From Liolophura sinensis (Eukaryota > Mollusca > Polyplacophora > Chitonida > Chitonidae), in contig NC_088301.1 of NCBI RefSeq assembly GCF_032854445.1, forward strand, positions 34,643,187 to 34,707,186: DNA of 64,000 nucleotides. The letters are read 5' to 3'. The position numbers were made by a program, and so were the translations under genes. Under the pieces are notes generated by a model, which was not told where the DNA came from, ran no database searches, and saw only the letters and a list, made by a program, of their open reading frames with translations. Positions within the stretch are counted from its first letter, which is position 1, and each line of letters starts with the position of its first letter. Positions 38,874-52,600 of the stretch are shown one piece after another.

Positions 38874-40693
38874 ACTTATCTCTTGAGCTTGACTCATTCA
38901 GACACTTTGAAAGTTTTTTGTGTGTTTTTTCGTTGTAATTTTCTTCCTATTAAATATTTTGTATAACCTTGTCATTAATACGGCTCTGTTGTATAGTTAC
39001 AGCTGTGTGTAGTAACTTTTTATTGGACATTATGTTGCTGCTATAGCATTATAGGAAAAGTCCTAATAAGTCACATTTCCTTTCTTTAATCCACCCCCCA
39101 GCCAACCCCCCCCCCCCCCCTTTTTTTTTTATTTACGCATTCATCACACCCCACCATAACCCCCATTCACAGAGGCTTTGTTAACCAGCTCTTTGCATAT
39201 GTATGAAAGGCTAACTAGCCCTCCATATGCTGTCTGTGTGGTCTCTTGTTATTGGTATGGTAGCTTTATGGGTTACAGTCTGCAAGGCCGCCATACCTTT
39301 TTGTAATCAATAATTAAACTGCACCATCTGCTGGCTTTATTGAACTCTTGTATAAACAGGTCTAACAGCTTCTCCTAGGCAGTACCTAGGTAGATTCAAT
39401 CAATACTTTAAGGTGCCAGGCACATGCAGCTGGGTCTGACACACACATGGGTGTTTCTGACAATCCATCATATTTTACCTTGACTGACTCATATGTTGTG
39501 TTCTTTAGGTTTTTATCCCCTTCTAGATTATGGTAGTTCATTAAACAGACCTGTGTTTTCCTGTACGTAGCTTTTGCTTATTTTAATGTAGGGTACCTAT
39601 TAGATTGATCAGCCTTAGACCTACATATATGTGATGGAGTGACTTGAAGGTAAGACTTAACAATTTTAAGTTAAATGCCATATGATGTATAACTGGATAG
39701 ACATACTTTAGAACACCAGTGAAAACAACACTAAAGCAGACCATCGAGCAGTTATGGCTTACTGATATTGTAATTCAACAGAGAAGTCTTCCATGCTTTT
39801 GGTACATTTTGGTAAAGCTGAAAAACAAAATTGCTATGTTTATAGGTCTATTTACCTTATTTTATTTGTATTTAATGCTCTAATCAAGAAGTTGGCAGAG
39901 TGCAGTGGCAACCCAACAATGCTCTAATATATGTATTACTTGACGAGCATCCTTACAGTGCATGTACATTTGCAAAGCTGACTGAAGCAGCCAAACCATT
40001 AAGAATCCTATGTATCCTATCTTGGAACTTTTCTGGTCAACATTTTTTGTCTCAAGTTGTATTTACACATGTAGTGACTTACACAAAAACTGACAATGTC
40101 GGCAATTTTTGTAATGTTACAGTCTTAGTCCCAGGTTAAAGTATGTAATATTTCATTAAGCTATTTTGGCATTTTTATATATGTTATTCATAGTAATCTT
40201 CATATGTCGATGTTTAACTTTTTTGTGCAGGCTTTGTATAATATGTAATAGATTATATTACTATTGCAGCAGACATTGAAAAAAATAATTTTTCCTGCTT
40301 GCTAATATGAGAAATGTTTAATTTTTTTATTCACCTATACCAGTAATGATAAAAGTAATAATAATAATAACAATTTATTTGAGACATAGGTGAAGTTATA
40401 TCTACTGGTATTATATATTAGGGAAAAAACAAGGAAAGGTATCACAAAATGCAGTCATAGAGAATGTGAAAATACAAATGAGATAGTGTTCATGAAAGCC
40501 TTCATTGAATATATAATTTTTCAGAATTTTTTTCACAAAGTTCATTTGAAATTTTTTTTTTTTTCAGGAGACACATTGAAAGTTATCTCACAAACTGATC
40601 TAAGTTAAACTTGCTGTGATGGGAGCTATGCTGTAATAGTGTCATCATGCCTGATAAGCATACTACAGATGTAGTGCAAGTAGGACAGAAAAG
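38874..40693. other. No supported gene; upstream of the EGF/LamG gene
   Basis: AT-rich, with a C15-T10 run at 39106-39130. The promoter and 5' UTR of the large plus-strand gene should be near the right end. No distinct motif was identified. Confidence 0.4.
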
Positions 40694-43600
40694 ATGATAT
40701 TCCACAATACTGACATCAGGTTGTGTTGGATTGCCCTCCTCGTTATCTTCATTTGTCCACAACAGACAGAAACGCAGGGGCTTTCAGGTAAGAAATTATG
40801 CACATTTTATTTACGAGTACATATATTTAAGCACCATGACTTTTATTTGGTGGGAACATATTCACTTTCACTATATTATTCTGGGATTCATAGATCTGTA
40901 TGCCTAGTTGTAGTACTCTATGTGTTGTCAGTTTATGACTTAGTAAGTCAGACAGCAGTTTCGTGTGTTGATCAGTACACAGGGACAGACTGGGGGACAA
41001 ACAAAAGTCCTTTTTTTTTTGCCTATGCTGCAAAGTTGCAAATATTGGGAACAGCTGAACCTGCTCAGTTGCAGATTTTTGGGTGCATATTTCAAAATTA
41101 TCAACTTGAAACTATGTAAAGTTTCAGATGTCGTGAAGATCTACATAAATTGCTCAAACTTTGCTGAATGATGTGTAACACCTGAGGGTGACAATGCTTT
41201 AACATGGGGACATGTGAAGCTGTTTATCTCCAATAAGACCTGGAGGTTTCATGCTCGTTTGAAACTGCTATTTGGCTTATATTGTATTGTCACTGATGTA
41301 TTTTGCTTTAAATGTTGTGAAATGCTTGTTGGATGTTTGGCTTTCAGTGTTCACTCTTAACGGTTAGATATACATACATGTAGCATCTACCATTATATTT
41401 ACTTAAAATGCATTTAGGTGTAATTCACTATACGTGTAGTTTGCGGGATTAATGGTGGGAAATAGGGACTGATATTGAAATTGAATGACATTAGCAGTAG
41501 TTGTTGAAACAGTTTGTAGCTCAGTGTTTCATGTGTGAGGTACTGTTTTCTGGTCATATGTTCTTGTGGTCATCTTCATTCTGGAGATCAGACTTGGTCA
41601 GTCAGAAAAGATGTTTGTCTGCTGATATCATGGTTAGCATTGTTCATCACCACTGTTCATGATATCTGTCAATGTCTTTCTTGTGTTATTCTCTGAATCT
41701 GTTGTGTTCTGGATTCACACAGTGAAGCAGTCTTTTACTTTTAGAACTGCATTGTCTTTAGAACTTGTTTTTCTTTTAAATAATGATTCTAAAGCATCAT
41801 ATTGATGTGTGAATGAAGTTTTTTGCCAGTCACTTTGGCTATGAAAAGCGCATTCTATTACACCTGCATCACCTTGTAAAAAACTGTTTGTGATGTATGT
41901 GTCCTACCTCTCTGTGTCTGTATGTGTTTTAACTTATCCTGTACAGATCTTATTTGATGACTATGAGAACTTAAGAGCGATTGAGTCCAACTGTTATTGT
42001 TTTACTGACATTGTTGCGATTTATTGAGTACATGTACATTGTCCTGTAACAGAGTTGTATATCAACATACTGAGTGCAACAAAGATAAGATAGGCTGTGT
42101 ATATGAGAAAAATGAGATTTCATATTCTGACACATCCAGTTGTGCAATGTAATCAAAATTTTGTAGATTGTTTGTTAAAAGAATCTTAAAGACTTATTTT
42201 GAGGTTAAGTAAGCTTCACAAATGCTGAAGTTTCTACTTCAACTTGCAGAAATTTGCCTACGCTGTTTTTTTTTATTGGTTTGGACATATTTATTTATTT
42301 TTCGCTCATTTCTTTTTTTTCTTAGACAAGGTCTAGTTTTTGCAAAACTGTTGTTTTTTTTAATGTATAGAAACTAGACTTAGTTGCACAAATCTTTTCC
42401 TGTAACCAAGACTTTGTTACAGCCCTTCCATCGATGTGTCCTGATGGATCTGTGTTTTGTGGTGACCTTCACAATTTTTTCAACTGTGTCTCCTCCAACC
42501 AGCTGTGTGACAACATCCCGCACTGTCCCCAGGGCACAGATGAGACTGACGCCACCTGTAGAATTGGTCAGTGATTTACCTGTACACAGACCTTCAGAAT
42601 CTTTAACATGTTCATGGCTCGTAAATTTGTCAACAGGGTTCCCACAGGTACAAAAATCCTTGAAAGTACTTGAATTTCATGGATAGATTTTCAAAACATT
42701 GAAAGCCCTTGAAAAAGAGTTTATTTATTTTTAATATGTCCTAGAAGGTACTTGATTTTTCGATATTAGATATCATATTGCATTTTGTTTGATGAACTAC
42801 TAAAATAGAATTTGTTAATGTTCGCAAAAAGTATGTGCTTAAACTGAATGGTCTTTTAAAATACATAAGATATTAAGTCCTTGAAAGTCCTGGAGAAACA
42901 TATTCTTTCTCAGTTGGGAACCCTGTGTTAAAAGTAGACAAAAAAGTACTCTGCAGGTTATCTTACAAAAGGGTTGTTATATCTTAAATTTTAATTTAAT
43001 TTAAGCTTTTAGGCAGGTTACATGTTAAATATGAGGTATGTTTGTGTGATTGTTATTTGTTGGAAATGACTTGGCATCTACCAACATTCATGTAAAACCT
43101 GAGCTTTTTATGGAATTCAAATCTCTGCATCACCTGTGTGAAAGTTTGCCAGTTACTTTCCTAAGAGCGGTGGTTTGCTTTGGGTACTCAGGTTTTCCTC
43201 GACTTATGACCGATATCATCTCAGTGAAATTCATGTATTCTTTACTACACTTTCAGTTGCAACTAAATCAAGCAATGAATCGCCCTTAAACATAAGAACC
43301 CATTAATAGGAAAGTTATATCCTAAATATAGATGAGGTCTTTACTATCTTGGACTAAAGTCCAGCTTTGCTACAGCGGTCAGGCCCTTCACCAGTGAGGT
43401 CACACATTTCAATCCAGGTCTTGATGTTCTGCTGCAGATTAAAGTCAGGTACATGGCCAAGGCTGGTGGATTACTCTGGGCACTCATAAACATGAGGCCT
43501 GCGATATGAATGAAAAATTCAGTATAGCATTGGGAACTATTGAAATAAATAATTAAATATATCCATACAAGGATATAAGAAGATAAATATAGTAACCTAT

Positions 43601-46600
43601 TAAATGTCATTTTCTGCATGATTTTCAATGAAAATTCTCTTTTTATGTTACATGTACATGTATAAAACATTGTTTAGGGCAGTTTTTCATCACATCTCAT
43701 AATACTTGTAATTGTTTCTAAGATGCCGTAAACTTTTGTCTCTGATGGCAATTTGAATAAATGTTACGGTGAAATACATCCACAGTTGTGCCTGGCAGTA
43801 TGTGTAGCATAAGACAATTTACAATGTATTAAGCTGTGTCTGAAGTGGTTACAATACCTGTAAAGTCTGACAAGATGGTTTCAAGGCATAGTGTGGTGGC
43901 TGGGAAAAGCACAGGAGGTTGTTTGTTCAGCACAACTTTTATAGAAGATGGACCGCTGATAACCATTGTCAGATCTTTCCTGACTGTACTGTTCATTTGG
44001 TCTTTGTTAAATATGAAGAAAATTACAATGAAGTATTGTGAACACATAAACATTCATGATATTTGCCAGGGGTTATGGACAATTTTAGCCTCTAAATCAG
44101 ATTTATTTTTGATACTATGGTATGGTTGCTCATTTTGTGTATGGTTTGCTTTGCTGGTTGGAATTGTGCATTTTCAGTGTATCTGTTTGTGCAGATTCAA
44201 GCGTTGTGCAACTTTCAGAATTCATAGCTTTCATATAATGGTTCAGATAGTATTTTGATTAATTCTCATTGGCTATAGAAACCCATGAAAGCTGGTTAGT
44301 ATATAATCTGTAAGAACATTTGTCTATACATTTTATTTTCAATATGCAATGTGATGATTTGTTATTATCCTGATTATAATGGATGCATCTTCAGAAGTAA
44401 GCACATACCTGCCAATCAAAACATATTCTGTTCTGATAATGAGATCTCTTATCATCTGTAGCATTATTTTCCAGGTGATCCATGTGTACCTGAACCATGT
44501 CAAAATGGGGGTATTTGTTACGCATTTGGCCCAATCCCCAACAGATCTGTGGCATACTCTCTGTGTAGGTGTGTTAATGGTTACACGGGAGACAGGTGTG
44601 AAAAAGCGACAGTCACACCTAAGCCCACTGACACCCATAGTGGAACTTCAACACATGCGACCACAACAGGTGAAACATCCAGTACAATGGTTGAAGGCAC
44701 AGCTTCAAGCATCAGCCTCTCTAGAACTATTATCTCCGAGCCATCAGTTGTGACTACATCAGACATCCATCCCTCAAGTACATATTCTGGTCCCGAGACA
44801 GTCCTGGCTACCATGAGCCACAGCACTTACACTGAGTCAGGCTCTCTGTCAAGGACATTTATCACAGAGTCATCAATTGCATTGCAGCCAACAAGAGCTT
44901 CATCAACATCTTTTATGTCAACACCTTCCAGCTATAGTGATTCAAGATTTCTCTCAAGAACATCCATTTTTGAGCCATCCTTGTCAGACATCGTTAGTCC
45001 ATCAGACACCTTGACACCATCACTGTCTGTGACTGAGACTTTGTCTTCAGCAGATTTGTCAAGAACTGTTGTAACGGAGCCTTCATTACAACCGTCTGGA
45101 TCAGATATCCTGTCTTCAAGAATGTCCAGCAGCTTCATGAGTGCAACTACCAACTTTGTCATTAGCACGGATTCAGTTTCCAGAACAGTCATTACTGAGT
45201 CTTCCATTCTGCCTACCAACAGTTTTGTGAACAATACTGCTTTTGCCACATCTACACCAGGGGAGACAACTGCCATCACATCTTCAGCATTGGTATCAAG
45301 GGAGACAATTCCTTCCACAACATTTGTGCCAGAGGCTACAAAGGCTTTAAGCACTGTTTCTCCAACATCAGCATCGTTGTCCAGAGTAACAACTCCAACC
45401 ATCCTTCCAACACACATAGTCTCAGAGCCCACCCGGACATTTAGTAGTTTAATAACTCCACATTCAGATTTGTCACTGTCATTTACAGTTGTTCCTTCAG
45501 AGGCAACAAGTTCCCCAACAAGTCTGCCATCAGAATCAAAACTTGTGACAACTGATGAAGTTCACACAACCACACAGACACCAGATTCCACACTGACTGG
45601 TTCATTATCTTTTACTACTGATCAAAAGCTGGACCAAAGCACTCTGCCAGATGAACCAACAATAACATTGACTATCTCACATACGCAAGTTGAACCACCA
45701 ACAATTCACAGCAGTTTGTTATCAAGAAGTCATGAGATCCTGACAAATCAAACTACTGAAGAAATTAGTGGCACAACAATCAAACAGACAGAAACACAAA
45801 TATCTTCTCTGCTCAGTGCAATAACTTCATTAACATCTCTTGGTATTGTTGAACCCACTCAGAGTAGCTCAGAGATTTCAGTTGTACCGTCTACTACCAG
45901 CTCATTGGAAACAGTTCCGGTCTCTCTTAACTCTTTTTCACTTGAACCCAGTGTCTCTATTGTGTCTGTAATAGTCGTGTCACCTGAGTTTTCTCCAGGT
46001 GGAGAAGATCTTGTTACTACCTCTGGGATTAATCCAACATCTAGCACCCAAGAAACCATTATTACAACAGTAGTTCCCCCTGTTGTCACCCCATTACCAC
46101 CAGTTGATCTGTCCTTGTGCAAGCCCAGTCCGTGTGTAAATGGAGCATGCTTTCCTCTCAGAGGAGGCAGGTTCCACTGCTCATGTCTACCAGGTAAGAA
46201 TACTCTTGTGTTGTGTTGTATCAGTTTTACCTATGTAAGTTCTAATATTTGTTATATGGCTGTGTGATTTTTTGCTGTGAAAACAAAGTGCTAAATTTCC
46301 TTTTGTACAAATATTTGAATTTGTGCCACCAGTATGTAATGTTGTTCATAAAATGTATATTACTTATCTCCAATCTAGTGATGGCCTTCATTCTGTATTT
46401 TGTTAAGTGTAACCATGTGTTTGAAGCTGTCAGCTGCCTAATGGATGGCCTAGGATTTCTAGGCATTTGAATAGATTATATACTTCCAGAATTGAGTGGG
46501 GTATGTTTTGGCACATAAGTCGTAAATTTAATATAACCCACATGAAATAACACAGTCATCATTTCATTTCATTTTCGTTTATTCACCATAAAACTGAAAA

Positions 46601-49600
46601 ATAAATACATAGATATAGGTCTGAAGTACAATTTGCAGGAATAAAGTTCACAGGAGCTTCTTCTATCCCATGGAAAGTAGAATAAGAGAGTATAAGGGAA
46701 TATTTGCATGCCATGATAATATTACACTGTCATATCACTAAGTATTTATGTTTTAATATTCCTGTAGCAGATAGAAGATCTTTACATCTCACCTTGTTTA
46801 TAAAACACCAAAAGACCAAACTCAATAAGCATTTGCCCATATCTAAGCTCTGTTAATCTCTTCTTATTTTCTTCCACAGTCATGATTAACTGGTATTGTC
46901 TCTAAAGACCCTAGGAAACAGAAATTGATGCTTTCACTGATTTACATTTATGAACCAGGGTGAAAATTTACATAAGAATTTTTTGTTTTTTGCACAAGGG
47001 TACAGTGGAGACCGTTGCCAGAGCATCCAGAACATATGTCTCACAGAACCATGCCTTAATAAGGGATCATGTGTGGTGAGCTTACAGCTTTTCTTCCATT
47101 ACTTCACTGTTTCATTTCTGGAAGCATTTACCAGCTTTGATGCAGACAACTTAACCCAACAAAGCTTAACCCTGTATACACATTGTTTTTGTGTATCAGT
47201 GTATTATGCCTCTATTTTGCAATTGTAGTTTTGCTGGTCAACTCTTAAGATTTGCTTTTATAGCATGTTTTCTACTGTATATTTAGCTCTGAGATTGGTT
47301 GATCTTGATCCTGGCTGAGCATCCGTATTTCTGGAAGCTAAGCAGGAAAGAGTTTTTATTTGTTTATGTATTTGTTTGATTGGTGTTTTAAGCCATGTTC
47401 ACTTACACGACCATGGCCTGGGAAGAATGAAACGGACCTATTTATTCTATGTATAAACTGTAGATGAGAGATTACTTATGGTCTATCATAAAATCAAACT
47501 GACATAAACAAAACCTGGCTAAACATATCTATATACCAAAGAGGAAGTACTTGGGACTTTTGCTTCACTCAGAAGTGACCAGTTTTTAATGTGTTCCCAT
47601 TAAGTTTTTAACTCTTCAATAAAAAGATTGAAATATGCTTTGAAACCTTTCTATTTTTCTTACAGATACAGGCGCAGGGCAGTTTTTGTATTTGCCAACA
47701 GGGATACACAGGCCGCCAATGTGAGCAGGACATTGATGAATGCCAGTCCTCCCCATGTCTGAACAATGGCACATGCCAGGATCATGTGGCATCCTTCAGC
47801 TGCTTATGTCCCAAGGGATTTACAGGTCAGTACTTATCACCAATATCAGTTACACAGAAAGGAGTGGATCATTTAGAAAACTGGCATCACAGAATCCACA
47901 TAAATCTAAGTTCACATAAGATAAAGACGGACAAAAAGTTATCTTGTAAGTTGAAAGTGGAAATAGTGTTTTCATGTTAGTTACAAAGAGCACATTCTTC
48001 TAAAGATCACACATTATTTAATTTTCCCATCAAAAATATATGTATGTACCGGTATGTAATAAAAATATTGTTTCTGTCATAATTTTTCATAAGTAAGTAA
48101 ATTACTTATTCTGCCTAATTATGAGAGATTTTTTGTTGTTAGTAAGGTATTTGGGGTTGTTTGGAAGGTAAGATGATATACTGACTACTCGGAAAAAGTA
48201 ATATTTTATTATCTATGTTTGCCTCTAAAATCTACTTTTTAAGAAGAATTATTTGGGCAAGTACAGTGTATGGATAATAAAAATGAATATACAAGCCTTA
48301 ACTTTTCTGTTCATTACAGGTTCCAGGTGTCAATTGAATGTAGATGACTGTCAGAGATCACTATGCATGTTTGGTGGACACTGTGAAGATGGTGATGACA
48401 GTTTTACCTGTGTTTGTCCAGACAATAGGGCAGGCCAGTTCTGTGAAAGAGAACAACTCTGTCTGCAAGGTGCCCCAAGACTGAATATAATTTTTTAATA
48501 ATCCTCAAATGCCTCAGAATTACATTATTGTAGTGTGTTTTGTTACATTTGTTACCTAGCCCAAACCAGGAATTTGATTATTATGATTGAATACCACAAG
48601 GTTGCAAAACAAAAGGTTTCAGTAATATTAAATATATAAAGCTTATTTTATTCTGTGTCCGAATGATCGAAACTTCCATCTTATACTGTTTGTTTTTCAG
48701 GTGATCCCTGTGAACATAATGGTGTGTGTCTGCCAAATCCAACTCCAGGGGGCACTCCAACATGTTTCTGCCTTCCAGGGTTTACGGGCTTAAGATGTGA
48801 AACTAACATCAATGAGTGTTTGTCAGGACCATGTCTTAATGGAGGTAACATGCACGTATACTGAATTAGTATTGAATGAATAACCATAAGTTAAATGTTA
48901 CTCTAACTGAGATGTTGGTTTGATACATAAAACTTGGCACCTAAACATTCCATGAATTACTGTTAATACCTATTGCAAATTACATTTTTAAAGAACCCAA
49001 GTGTTCTAGCCAAATTCGTTTATGTTAATGTACAGGAACATGTTTAGACAGAGTAGCAGGTTTCACCTGTGAGTGTGCCCCAGGGTATGGAGGTGAGACG
49101 TGTTCAGAAACGAGGGACCCCTGTCTCACCCAAGCTTGCCAGAATGGAGCCTACTGCTGCAGTAAGGGAAAAGTGTCCTGTGCCCCAAACCTGAAGGCAG
49201 GGTACTATGAGTGCTACTGTGTCAATGGTTTTACAGGTAACAGCTCAGAAAAATCCAACATTTATACCGTCCAGATCTGTGTCTTTTTAGCAGTTCCTTA
49301 ATACATTGGGGACTATAGGTTTTATACGAATGTCACTCCATCACAAAAAACGCTTCTCTTTTTGACACTTTTTTTTTATTAAATTTAATCTTGTACAAAG
49401 GAGAATAATTTTTTATTTTTCATTTAGGAAAATATACTCAATCACAACTTGTAATGTATGAGTTAAAATGTTTGAATATGTGTGAATCAGCAAAACTGAG
49501 TGTGATTTGTTATTTCAGGTAATCACTGTGAGGTTCGCCCCAGCCCATGTTACACTCATCCCTGTGAGAACGATGGGATATGTCAGGAGACTGGCACATC

Positions 49601-52600
49601 ATATCGATGTACCTGTCCCCTGGTGTTCGCAGGTGTGAATTGTCAGTTGGCCATACCATGTGCCAGTCAGCCTTGCCTTCATGGAGGAACGTGCTCAGCT
49701 GAGGGGTTTACTGGTAACTACACATGTCTGTGTCCCCAAGGATACGATGGTACATTTTGTGAGAATCCATCAGCATGTGGGGAGATCACCTGCAGGAATG
49801 GTGGAACATGCGTCATAACAAATGGTGTCCCCTCATGTAACTGCCCTGTCAATTTCAGCGGAAGGACGTGTGAAATTATCCTCCCATGTTCTACAGCACC
49901 ATGCGGGCAGAATGGACAGTGCATCAACATGAATGGGACATTGTATTGGTGTGATTGCTTTCCAGGCTTCACAGGAGTGAACTGTCAGACTCCCTTTGGG
50001 TGCTCCACTTTTCCCTGTGTCAATGGTACGTGTATAACTGAAGCAACATCTTTCAAGTGTAAATGTGATCTTGGATATACAGGAATACTGTGTGACACAA
50101 AACTTCCATGTGCAGATGGTCCCTGCTTGAATGGTGGCACCTGTGAAAATAATGGGTCCCAATTCAGATGCAACTGCCCACCTTTATACACTGGGAACAG
50201 GTGTGGCACACACCTACCTTGCTCAGGTAGGCCTTGTTTGAACAGTGGAACGTGCCTTCCTGACAGTAGCCAAGGTTATCAGTGCGAGTGCCCTCAGAGC
50301 TACTCTGGTAGAAACTGTGAGACATTTTTGGCCTGTTCCTCATCACCATGCTTTAATAATGGAGTTTGCGTCAATACCGGTAGTGGTACTTATCATTGTG
50401 TGTGTCTCAACCCATTCTCAGGTGTTCGATGTGAGATCAGATTGAATTGTCTCAACCAGTCCTGTCTGAATGGTGGTCAGTGTGAACTTTCAGTGTCTGG
50501 GGAATATAAGTGCATTTGTCCTACTTCATACACAGGAGACAGATGTGAAACATTCCTGTCTTGCGCAAACAATTTGTGCCTTAATGGAGCTACTTGTATT
50601 CCAGATGTTGTGTCCTACACGTGCAGTTGCGCTACAGGGTACACAGGTTTTTTGTGTGGCAATGCGTTTTCCTGCATGGCAAACCCGTGCAGGAATGGGG
50701 CCGTCTGCCATGACATCCCTGGGAATTATGTATGCGAATGTCACCAGCAGTTCACGGGACGGCTCTGTGAGACAGCCCTTCCTTGTCTAAACAAGCCATG
50801 TGTTAACGGAGGCACGTGTGAGAATATCGAATCAAGCTACAGGTGCAAATGCCCAGGTAATTATACTGGTGTTAACTGTGAAACTGTTGATCTATGCAGA
50901 AGTTCACCTTGTCTGAATGGTGGCCAGTGCAGCAGCTTCCAAAATGAGTTCAGCTGTCGCTGTGTGGGTCTCTTCACAGGTGTGAGGTGTGACGAGTTTG
51001 ATGCTTGTCTAAGCAACCCATGTTTTAATGGAGCAACATGCTTTAAAAATGGAACAGGGTTTACCTGTCAGTGTCTACCCAGCTATACAGGTCCTCAGTG
51101 TGGAACCCTTCTCTTTTGTCTTGCCAATCCCTGTTTTAATGGAGGAAGCTGTACGGAGACCAATGCTGGCTTCTCTTGCTCATGCCCAGACAACCACACA
51201 GGTCGCCAGTGTGAGACTCTTGCGCCTTGCGGAAATAACCCTTGCCAAAATAATGCATCATGTGTCATAAATGATGGAAACTACGCTTGTCAGTGTCGTG
51301 CGCACTATGAAGGCAGGAACTGCGAAAAGGTGCTACCTTGTGCCAGCTCACCTTGCATTAGAGGAACATGCTACAATGCAAACAGTAGCACCTTTGTATG
51401 TGCTTGTGAGACAGGATTTACTGGTCTCACTTGTGACACATCTATCCCAGGCTGTAACAGTGCCACCTGTGTCAATGGCCAATGCCAGGATCAAGGGGGA
51501 CAAATTGCATGTGTGTGCTCTGCTGGCTTCACAGGTAAGCTGCCAGTACACTTTCATAAGGTTTTGAGACTTAAATTACACTTTAATACAGTATATATCA
51601 GTGTTTATATATCTGAAATATAATGTAATACAACAATAAATCAAGGTGTCCTAGCCCCTGTTTTCAGTATTTGGTACTTAATTTTCACTAGATAATGTCA
51701 TATACTGTAATATAATTTTTTTTACATTGAGTATTTATTGCCTCACTGTTTTACGTACTGCTTTATTTTCAACAGGACCTACTTGTGAAGACCAGTTACA
51801 GTCATGTGCTAGCAGTCCTTGCCTTAATAATGGAACCTGTGAGAACAGAGATTTGTTGTTCTCCTGCCAGTGTCCTGTGCCATTCACAGGGACTCGCTGT
51901 GAGAGTAGATTGCAACCATGTGACAGTGGGCCATGCTTCAATGGGGGCACCTGTCAGAACACAGCCTCTTCCTATCAATGCCTCTGTCCATCGGCATTTA
52001 CAGGTTGGAAAATTTTAATAATCTTGCTATTATCTGTTTTTTTTCTTTATTTGTTTGTGAAAATTCCATAATTATTTTACTGATAAAACAGCTGTTAATC
52101 ATATATATTTGTGTGCGGTGAATAAAAAAAGCAAAAACCATGAAACCAAGAAAATTGTAACTGACATGTGGCAAAGTACTCTTTGTGATCTAAATTTGAT
52201 ATGTAAAAGCGCTTATTCAGAAATTAATCAAACATCACAGTTTCCTCCCACCATAATGCTGACCGCCGTCGTATGAGTGAAATATTCTTCAGTACGGCAT
52301 AAAACACCAAACAAATAAATAAATAAATCAAACATCAGTAATCCGAAGTGAGCCTAAATGGGAGGGGGCGGGGAAAGGGGAATGTCAGAATCAAACATTA
52401 TGTAATACCTGAAAAATGATAAACTTTAGGCGAAATCCAGCACATGATGATTCATCATTCCAACACAGTCAGACGGCTGAGAAGGATATAAAGGGGTGGA
52501 AAGCACTACAAATGTCATTGAACTTGTATTGAAAGTCATGGAAGTGATCAAGTATTGTGTGAACTCTTGTTTGATCAAGAAGTTTGTCACCATATTCACA

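Noticed and set aside
44581-46122. Long antisense open frames opposite the mucin exon
   Set aside because: Mirror frames of low-complexity Ser/Thr codons; the sense frame joins EGF modules on both sides.
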